From the NCBI GenBank assembly GCA_014858325.1, contig RKCM01000096.1:1-11893 (forward strand): DNA of 11,893 nucleotides, given 5' to 3'. The position numbers were made by a program, and so were the translations under genes. The notes beneath the pieces are model-generated. The model saw only the letters and a list, made by a program, of their open reading frames with translations. It was not told the origin of the DNA and did no database searches. Shown piece by piece: positions 6,436 to 11,893 of this stretch (position 1 is its first letter; each line of letters starts with the position of its first letter). This DNA is from Oscillospiraceae bacterium (GTDB taxonomy: Bacteria; Bacillota; Clostridia; Oscillospirales; Ruminococcaceae).

Positions 6436-8580
6436 ATGAAAAAACGTATTCTTGCGCTGCTGTTGGCCCTGTGCATCGCCTGCTCTTTGCTGGTGGTGCC
6501 GGCCACGGCTGCCAGCTCCAACACCGCCGTCCAGACGGCGGTTACATTGGGCGGCCTGACCTCCGACCAGACGGCGAACCTTGCCGCCCCGCTCACCCGC
6601 GGCCAGCTGGCCCGGCTGCTGACGGCTTTCTCCGCCTACCGTGAGAGCGCCAAGACCCAAGGCTCCACCGGCACCCTCTTCTCCGACGTGGACGGGTCCT
6701 CCCCCTGGGCCCCCTACGTCCGGGTGGCGGTGCAGCAGGGCTGGATCAGCGGCTACACCGACGGCAGTTTCCGCCCCGACAACGGCGTGACGCTGGAAGA
6801 AGCCTGCACCGCTATCCTGAAGCTGCTGGGCTACGACGTCACCACCCTGAGCGGCACCTTCCCCGCCGCCCAGCTCAATAAGGCCAGCGAGATCGGCCTG
6901 CGGGACACTGTGGCGGCCCAGCAGGGCCAGGGCCTGACGCTGGAGGACGGTGCGCTGCTGCTTGCCAACGCCCTCACCGCCAAGACCGCCGACGGCAATG
7001 TCTACGCCACGACGCTGGGCTTTACGGTCAATAATGGCGTGGTGGACATCTCGTCCATCCTGCTTTCCAATGTCAAGGGCCCCTTTGTGGCCGGGCTGAC
7101 GACGGAGCTGCCCTTTACCCCCACGGCGGTGTACCGCAACGACACCGTCACCGACGATGCGACCCTCTCGGCTTACGACGTCTACTATTACAATGAGACA
7201 GCCCAGACGTTGTGGATCTACACCCGCAAGGCGGCCGGCCGCATCACGGCGGTTTCCCCCTCGGCCAATGCGCCCACCTCCGTGACCATCGCGGGCACGG
7301 AGTACACCATCGCGTCTTCTTCCGTGGCCGCACAGCTTTCCGCCCTCAACGGCGGCGGCGTGGGGCAGGTGGTCACCCTGCTGCTGGGCATGAACGATCA
7401 GGCTGTCTCCGTTTTGACGGGTGACGCAGCGGATCAGGTCTTCTACGGCGTGGTGCAGACCACCACCCGCAGCCTCATTGAAAACAGCGGCCCCGATGTG
7501 CAGCAGACCGTCTCCGTGGCCTGCACCGATGGCGTGACCCGCGCCGTGAACGTGGACAAAAAGTTCAACTACCCCGCCGGAAAGCTGGTGGAGATCACCG
7601 TCAATGCGGACGGCGAGGGCATCCAGTCGCTGGAAAATAAGACCACCAGCGGAACCATCAATGCCGAGGCCACCGCCCTGGGCGGCACCGCCTTTGCCAA
7701 GAATGTGGAGATCCTGGATACCACGTCGGAGGGTTTGGCTGGGGCAGTTCGCCCCAGCCGCCTATCGGGGGTCACTTTAAGCGAAACGGACATCAAATAC
7801 TACACCACCAATGAGAACGGCGAGATCGACCGCCTCATCCTCAGCGATGTGACGGGCGATTTGTGGGAGTATGCGGCGCTGGACGGCATCAAGGCCGCCA
7901 CCGATTACGCAGGCAGCAAGATCGACGAAAAGGTGAAGGAAAAAGTCTCGTCCTCCTCCACCGCCAGCTCCGCCCTTGCGGGCCTGACCACCACCACCGA
8001 CGACGACCGGGAGGCCAAGCAGACCGCGCTGGACATCCGCAACATCCTGCTGCCCTCCACCAGCGATGTGCTGTACGGCCTTGTGGACGGCAGCATCGTC
8101 AGCACCACCTGGAACCAGCTCTCCGGCAATACCGACCAGCTGGCCTCCTATGTGCTGAAGAAGGTGGGCGACAATGTGGGCGGCGTGGCCGGAAACATCA
8201 TCGATTACTTTGCTTCCGGCGCCAACTACATCTGCTACGTCAACGGCAAGCAGGTCACCTACACCACCTCGGTCAAGTACCCCGTCATCGCGGGCGGCGT
8301 GGCCATCGGCAAATCCGCCAACGGCCAGAAGGTGAATGCCATGGTGCAGCTGTCCCCCGTTGTGGTGGATAAGCTGGGCGCGGCCTGGGTGCAGAGCGGC
8401 AATACCCGCTACGAGACCGCCGACGACGTGCAGGTCTACCTGTGGAACCAGGGTACCTATTATAAGGTATCTCTCACCGACCTCAACACCGAAAACTACA
8501 AGCTCATCGGCTGGTACGACAACCAGGGCCACGCGGCAGGCAAAAAGATCCGCCTGCTGGTGGCGGTGCGCACCGACTGA
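6436..8580 (+). CDS. Exported S-layer homology (SLH) domain protein
   Basis: This is a secreted, wall-associated protein of 714 aa. It has a clear signal peptide: MKKR, a hydrophobic core (5-21) and an ATA-A cleavage site after residue 25. SLH modules follow at about 50-195. The first has LTRGQLARLL and FSDV with WAPYVRVAVQQGWI. The second has GYTDGSFRPDNGVTLEEACT and LGY. A weaker third ends near LTLEDGALLLANAL. These modules normally bind pyruvylated secondary wall polymer. Residues about 200-714 are beta-rich and not assigned to any family by eye; a Ser/Thr/Ala-rich helical stretch with many charges lies near 485-530. There is no sortase motif or C-terminal TM. The start is supported by AAGGAG (6424-6429), six bases before ATG. 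It is probably co-transcribed with the exporter, since no terminator or evident promoter intervenes. Its role is unknown. Confidence 0.85.
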   Translation: MKKRILALLLALCIACSLLVVPATAASSNTAVQTAVTLGGLTSDQTANLAAPLTRGQLARLLTAFSAYRESAKTQGSTGTLFSDVDGSSPWAPYVRVAVQQGWISGYTDGSFRPDNGVTLEEACTAILKLLGYDVTTLSGTFPAAQLNKASEIGLRDTVAAQQGQGLTLEDGALLLANALTAKTADGNVYATTLGFTVNNGVVDISSILLSNVKGPFVAGLTTELPFTPTAVYRNDTVTDDATLSAYDVYYYNETAQTLWIYTRKAAGRITAVSPSANAPTSVTIAGTEYTIASSSVAAQLSALNGGGVGQVVTLLLGMNDQAVSVLTGDAADQVFYGVVQTTTRSLIENSGPDVQQTVSVACTDGVTRAVNVDKKFNYPAGKLVEITVNADGEGIQSLENKTTSGTINAEATALGGTAFAKNVEILDTTSEGLAGAVRPSRLSGVTLSETDIKYYTTNENGEIDRLILSDVTGDLWEYAALDGIKAATDYAGSKIDEKVKEKVSSSSTASSALAGLTTTTDDDREAKQTALDIRNILLPSTSDVLYGLVDGSIVSTTWNQLSGNTDQLASYVLKKVGDNVGGVAGNIIDYFASGANYICYVNGKQVTYTTSVKYPVIAGGVAIGKSANGQKVNAMVQLSPVVVDKLGAAWVQSGNTRYETADDVQVYLWNQGTYYKVSLTDLNTENYKLIGWYDNQGHAAGKKIRLLVAVRTD

Positions 8581-8604
8581 GCACAAAAAAGATCGCGCAT
8601 AAAC

Positions 8605-8651
8605 AAAACAGCACGCCCTGTGAGAGCATTTCCCACAGGGCGTGCTGTTTT
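8605..8651. terminator. Bidirectional terminator between convergent genes
   Basis: A perfect 18-bp stem, AAAACAGCACGCCCTGTG (8605-8622) with CACAGGGCGTGCTGTTTT (8634-8651), has an 11-nt loop. Its A-run and T-run ends give a U-tract in both orientations. It lies 24 bp after the SLH stop and 18 bp after the acetyltransferase stop on the other strand, so it serves both. Confidence 0.92.
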
Positions 8652-8669
8652 GCTGTTTGAAAAATCCGT

Positions 8670-9878
8670 TCAGATGTAATCCGAGATGTAGGGGATCTTA
8701 TGGAACAGCACATCGTCCAGCCGTTCGGCGGCTTCCTCGCGGCCCTCGATGCGCTCCAGCTCGTAGAGGCGGTCGGCGGTCTTGTAGCCCAGCAGCAGGG
8801 TGGACAGAGTGCCGATGCCCATTTTCAGGCGGTACTCGGCGGGCTGGTGGACCACCCGGCACTCGCCTCCTTCAAACAGGACGGTGAAGGTACGGTTGTT
8901 CCAGGGCAGCAGGGTGTCTTCGATCTCCAGATCGATGCAGAGGGTGCCACCATCGGGGTCGCAGGGGTAATCTTCGAGAAAATCCTCCACATCAATGATG
9001 CGCCCCATGGCGTAGGGGCGGATGCTCTCCTTGATGTCGCCGTCGTCCATCTCAAAGGCGATGGGCTCGCTGAAGTAGGTGTTGCCGTGCACCTCGTCGA
9101 TCATGGAGTCGTGAGCGTGGATGTACTCCCACAGGCCCTTCTGGGCCTCGCGGTTGAGATAGATCATCTCCTTGATGTGCATGATGTCGTTTTTGATGAG
9201 GTAGACCATATAGCCGCAGGGCTTGTCCTTTTTGCTGTAGTAAACAGCCACGTTGGTGTCGTCCTCATCCCAGCGCCAGTACTCCTCCCAGGCGAGGTTG
9301 TTGCGGAAAAGACACCCGTGCGTTACCGAGGCAAAATGGGAGTGCAGCTCGTGGAAATCGGAGTTGTCCCAACTCACGCGGCGGACATAGCCGGGGGCGC
9401 GCACCTTGGTGGGGATCTGCCGATCCTTGATGTTGAAGGAAATTTTGTTGGAGACGATCTCCCACCCCAGATGATGGTACAGCGGGATGGAGTAGGGGTA
9501 CAGCAGCGCAAAGCTTTTGCCCTCCTCGTGCATCTGGGTCAGGCCCTGGATCATCAGCTTTTTCATGATGCCCTGCCCGGTGTATTCGGGGTAGGTGCAG
9601 ACGCTGGTGACGAAGCCGACGTGGAACACCTCGTCGTAGATGTTCATCTTCAGGGGGTAGACCGCGAACTGGGAGACGAGGGTGTCCCCATCGAAACAGC
9701 CCAGCACGTCGGCGCGCTCCAGCACCGGGAACTTGGATTGCTTGATCTCGTCGTCCTTCCAGCCCGTGGCCGTCAGCTCCTCCTCCGTCACCTGAAAGGT
9801 GTAGCGGAGCAGGGCGTTGTACTGGTCTACGTCCCGGGGCTCCAGCCAGCGGGTGGTATAGTGCTCTGCGGAGTTCAT
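8670..9878 (-). CDS. Eis-like GNAT family N-acetyltransferase
   Basis: This is a predicted acetyl-CoA-dependent acetyltransferase of 402 aa, close to the length of Mycobacterium Eis, an aminoglycoside/lysine acetyltransferase. Residues about 8-150 form the first GNAT fold. The acetyl-CoA region is VGFVTSVCTYPEYTGQGIMK (87-106), with the V-x-x-V and G-x-G pattern. IPLYHHLGW (131-139) matches the position of the Eis catalytic Tyr (here Y134). A second GNAT-like part covers about 155-295, and the C-terminal part (about 310-402) looks like the sterol-carrier-like domain, starting near TLCIDLEIED. In Eis the C-terminal carboxylate helps catalysis; this protein likewise ends without extra tail. The frame is open for 99 more codons upstream, but these lie over the pseudokinase 3' end and lack GNAT sequence. 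ATG at 9878, with AGAGG nine bases before it, is the likely start. The acceptor substrate is unknown. Confidence 0.88.
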   Translation of the reverse strand: MNSAEHYTTRWLEPRDVDQYNALLRYTFQVTEEELTATGWKDDEIKQSKFPVLERADVLGCFDGDTLVSQFAVYPLKMNIYDEVFHVGFVTSVCTYPEYTGQGIMKKLMIQGLTQMHEEGKSFALLYPYSIPLYHHLGWEIVSNKISFNIKDRQIPTKVRAPGYVRRVSWDNSDFHELHSHFASVTHGCLFRNNLAWEEYWRWDEDDTNVAVYYSKKDKPCGYMVYLIKNDIMHIKEMIYLNREAQKGLWEYIHAHDSMIDEVHGNTYFSEPIAFEMDDGDIKESIRPYAMGRIIDVEDFLEDYPCDPDGGTLCIDLEIEDTLLPWNNRTFTVLFEGGECRVVHQPAEYRLKMGIGTLSTLLLGYKTADRLYELERIEGREEAAERLDDVLFHKIPYISDYI

Positions 9879-9918
9879 GGAATGGTGCCTCTTTTCGTAT
9901 TCTATGAGGGAGATGTTT

Positions 9919-11649
9919 TTAATCGGTGTCGTATTCAATGCCGGGCGTGCCTGCCTCGGCGGAGGTGCCGCCGCTGCCGTCCGAGGACGCGGTGCTGTCC
10001 GAGGCGGCAGGGGCTTCCGGGGTGGCGGGGACATTCGCCACGCTGGGGTCGGCGGCGATATACACCACGATGACGCTGCCCGCCTCCACCATGCTGCCCG
10101 CGTCGGCGCTGCAGCGGACCACGCAGCCCGCCGCATAGGAGCCGTCGTTGACGACCATGAAGCAGCTGGGCACAAGGCCGCGGCCTTCCAGCTCCTTCAC
10201 CGCGCCCTCCTGCGTGAAGCCGATGACATTGGGCATCTCGATCATCTGGGGGCCGCGGCTGACCACCAGACTGATGGTGCCGCCCTTTTCCAGCACCTCG
10301 CCCGCAGCGGGCTCCTGCCGGATGATGCGGCCCTCGGCCACAGTGTCACTGTACTCCAGCGTGACGTAGAAGAGATAATCTCCCACATAGCTGCGATTAT
10401 TCCGCACATCGGCGTCGTAATTCTTGCCCACAAAATCAGGCACAAGGTTGGCGGGCTCGGTGATGGTGGGTTCGGGTGCCACGCTCTCGGCCGGGGCAGA
10501 CGAGGACTCGCCCTTTTCGGGGACATGGCTGCTGACGAACCCCCACACGGCAAGCAGCGTCAGCACTGCCAGCAGGATCAGGATCGCCGCCAGCAGGTTG
10601 CGCAGGCTGAGCAGATGGTTGTCGTCGGCGGGGTCTTTTTTAGGCTTTTCGGGCTCGGGCTGCTTCATGCTGCGGGTGAGCTCCTGGGTGTACTCCTGGG
10701 AGGAGAGGGCCCGGAACAGCTGCGGCACCGTCTGGATGCGGTCCACGGGCTTGAGCCGCAGGCCGTATTGCAGCACGTCCGAAACATAGATGGGCAGGCC
10801 GGGGTTGACCGTCCGGGCCTTGGGGTTGGAGTCTGACACCAGCCGCTGGGCGGCGGGCACGGGGCTCAGACCGCAGACCATGCGGTAGACCACGGCGGCA
10901 AGGCTGTATTCGTCGGTGTAGCGGCCCTCAAACTCGGCGGTGGAGTACTGCTCCGGGGCGGAGTAGCCCTCGTAGAGCTGCTCGTGCAGGCCGCTGCCCG
11001 CCGTCCGCAGGCCCACCGTGGCGTAGCCCGTCAGCCGAGCGCGGCCGTTGTCCAGCACCCGGATGTTCTCGGGGCAGATGCCGCGGTGCACCAGCCCCAC
11101 CTGATGCATGGCCGCCACACCGTCGAAGACGGGCTGCAGCATGGCGCAGGCGGTGGTGATGTCCACGGGGCCGGGGTGGTCCTCCAGCCACTTCTGCAGG
11201 GGCCGCCCGCCGGGGTTTTCCATCACAGCGTAGACGGTGTTGTTTTCCTCAAACACATCCAGCACCGCCTCCAGACCGTTGGCGGGGGTGATGCGCTGGA
11301 TGGAGCGGTACAGGTCGGCAAAATCCATCCGCGTGGTCTTGAACAGCACCTCGCTGCCGGGCTTGGGGCGGAGCAGGCAGTCGCGGCCCCGCTCTGCGGC
11401 CAGCGTCAGGGGCATATACTCCTTGAGGGTGACCCGGAAGCGGCCCAGATTCTCGACACCGCGATACAAAATGCCCTCGCCGTCGATGCTCTGCATTTCG
11501 CCCACGGTGTACCGCCCGGCCAGCACCGTGCCCGCCGGGAGGCTGCCCACCGGGTTGCGCCCCGCAAAGCTCCGCCCGCAGTGGGGGCAGACCTCGGGCA
11601 GGTCGTCCAGCTCCTGCATACAGTACGGACAGATGCGTTTCGGTTCCAT
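9919..11649 (-). CDS. Zn-ribbon, degenerate Ser/Thr kinase, PASTA-domain membrane protein (probable pseudokinase)
   Basis: This 576-aa single-pass protein is related to PrkC/Stk receptor kinases. A zinc ribbon comes first (C7, C10, C21, C24). A kinase fold follows (about 45-320), then a Pro/Lys linker, one TM (about 349-371), two PASTA-like repeats outside (about 402-466 and 470-533) and a Ser/Ala/Gly tail. The ATP-site Lys appears kept (K76 in VTLKEY), and the activation-segment end YSAPEQY (229-235) and D246 are present. However, the catalytic loop reads HRGICPEN (188-195), with Gly in place of Asp and Cys in place of Lys. The DFG position reads LTGY (206-209), with no metal-binding Asp. 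The glycine-rich loop is also irregular (SIDGEGILY). Phosphotransfer is therefore unlikely; a scaffold or sensor role is inferred. PASTA domains usually bind muropeptides. AAGGGGG lies seven bases before the ATG. The acetyltransferase gene follows after 40 nt. Confidence 0.9.
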   Translation of the reverse strand: MEPKRICPYCMQELDDLPEVCPHCGRSFAGRNPVGSLPAGTVLAGRYTVGEMQSIDGEGILYRGVENLGRFRVTLKEYMPLTLAAERGRDCLLRPKPGSEVLFKTTRMDFADLYRSIQRITPANGLEAVLDVFEENNTVYAVMENPGGRPLQKWLEDHPGPVDITTACAMLQPVFDGVAAMHQVGLVHRGICPENIRVLDNGRARLTGYATVGLRTAGSGLHEQLYEGYSAPEQYSTAEFEGRYTDEYSLAAVVYRMVCGLSPVPAAQRLVSDSNPKARTVNPGLPIYVSDVLQYGLRLKPVDRIQTVPQLFRALSSQEYTQELTRSMKQPEPEKPKKDPADDNHLLSLRNLLAAILILLAVLTLLAVWGFVSSHVPEKGESSSAPAESVAPEPTITEPANLVPDFVGKNYDADVRNNRSYVGDYLFYVTLEYSDTVAEGRIIRQEPAAGEVLEKGGTISLVVSRGPQMIEMPNVIGFTQEGAVKELEGRGLVPSCFMVVNDGSYAAGCVVRCSADAGSMVEAGSVIVVYIAADPSVANVPATPEAPAASDSTASSDGSGGTSAEAGTPGIEYDTD

Positions 11650-11656
11650 GGCGGTT

Positions 11657-11663
11657 CCCCCTT
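11657..11663 (-). promoter_or_regulatory. Ribosome binding site of the pseudokinase gene
   Basis: Read on the minus strand, AAGGGGG lies seven bases before ATG 11649. This confirms a start that keeps the whole Zn ribbon. Confidence 0.75.
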
Positions 11664-11684
11664 GCGGCGATTTTGATACTTTTT

Positions 11685-11713
11685 ATTGTAGCATATCGGG
11701 GCACGGAAAGCAA
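11685..11713 (-). promoter_or_regulatory. Extended -10 promoter of the pseudokinase-acetyltransferase operon
   Basis: On the minus strand TGC-TACAAT (11693 to 11685) forms an extended -10. TTGCTT (11713 to 11708) sits 17 bp upstream as a partial -35. Transcription would start near 11678, giving a leader of about 30 nt. The TAA repeats seen at the other two promoters are absent here. Confidence 0.65.
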
Positions 11714-11753
11714 TCGGGAAGCGGCGCGGACAGCAGAAACTGCGGCAGAAACC

Positions 11754-11797
11754 AAAAAGACCGCTTGACGAAAATGGTTCGTCAGGCGGTCTTTTTT
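11754..11797. terminator. Bidirectional terminator for the gene at the right edge
   Basis: A long stem pairs AAAAAGACCGC (11754-11764) with GCGGTCTTTTT (11786-11796), continues through a T-G pair, and then TGACGA (11766-11771) pairs with TCGTCA (11779-11784). The loop is 7 nt. Both ends can give U-tracts. The minus-strand gene that ends at 11843 is the evident client. The terminator also isolates the pseudokinase promoter from that gene's transcription. Confidence 0.9.
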
Positions 11798-11842
11798 GAT
11801 TTCCCTCTATACACAGACAGCAGCAAAGGCTGCGCAAAACAC

Positions 11843-11893
11843 TCAGCACACGGCGGAGCGGCGGGCGGGGATGGGCTCGATGATGTCGGGGCG
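11843..11893 (-). CDS. C-terminal 16 codons of an unidentified gene (partial)
   Basis: Read on the minus strand from the window edge, the frame gives RPDIIEPIPARRSAVC and then TGA (11843-11845). A strong terminator lies 46 bp beyond the stop, where one would be expected. That placement is the main evidence that this frame is real. The peptide is too short to assign a family. Confidence 0.5.
   Translation of the reverse strand, partial: RPDIIEPIPARRSAVC

Noticed and set aside
6436..6513. Lipoprotein signal in the SLH protein (Cys at residues 13 and 16)
   Set aside because: Neither Cys is preceded by a proper lipobox and both sit inside the hydrophobic core. A standard ATA-A type I cleavage site follows.
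8700..10073. Plus-strand open frame of 457 codons opposite the acetyltransferase
   Set aside because: It is an antisense shadow of a recognised GNAT gene, rich in Val, Gly, His and Asp, with no domain and no convincing ribosome binding site.
9879..10175. Possible 99-residue N-terminal extension of the acetyltransferase
   Set aside because: It overlaps the pseudokinase 3' end in another frame, is dominated by Pro/Ala/Arg/Ser runs, and the GNAT fold begins only after ATG 9878, which has an AGAGG upstream.
1..11893. CRISPR array, insertion sequence, integrase or phage genes
   Set aside because: No regularly spaced repeats, terminal inverted repeats with target duplication, or transposase/integrase motifs were found.

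Overview
The window is GC-rich, compact, bacterial chromosomal DNA. The most likely source is a gut Oscillospiraceae/Ruminococcaceae Firmicute of the Faecalibacterium, Subdoligranulum or Gemmiger type. This rests on coding style, a Zn-ribbon/PASTA kinase-like protein, SLH surface proteins, a MacAB-type exporter with a single-membrane layout, strong AGGAGG ribosome binding sites and a palindromic intergenic repeat. The genus is inferred, not proven. No phage, transposase, CRISPR or plasmid functions are visible.

Layout. (1) Positions 1-251 are the 3' part of tmRNA (ssrA), including the last seven codons of its tag frame and the CCA end, followed by a terminator. (2) Positions 431-2447 hold an OmpR-family response regulator and a HAMP histidine kinase that overlap by 8 bp, with their own promoter and a terminator. 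(3) Positions 2653-6352 hold a MacA-like adaptor, a MacB-type ATPase and an FtsX/MacB permease in one translationally coupled operon with its own extended -10 promoter. (4) A hairpin-rich repeat-like element (about 6353-6418) precedes an exported SLH-domain protein (6436-8580), probably read through from the ABC operon and ended by a bidirectional terminator. (5) On the minus strand, a membrane protein with a Zn ribbon, a degenerate Ser/Thr kinase domain and PASTA repeats (9919-11649) is followed after 40 nt by an Eis-like GNAT acetyltransferase (8670-9878). (6) At the right edge are the last 16 codons of another minus-strand gene and its terminator.

How they may work together. The two-component system and the ABC operon are separate transcription units. 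Both have an extended -10 promoter preceded by the same TAA-centred repeats with 11-bp spacing (321-347 and 2532-2548). The simplest reading is that the regulator controls both its own operon and the exporter, as in antimicrobial-peptide or cell-envelope stress modules. The SLH protein downstream would be a wall-attached component or bystander of that response. The minus-strand pair looks like an envelope-sensing pseudokinase: PASTA domains outside, and a kinase fold lacking the catalytic Asp and the DFG Asp inside. It is co-transcribed with an acetyltransferase.

The most novel points are the pseudokinase-GNAT pair and the shared operator. Everything else belongs to recognisable families.
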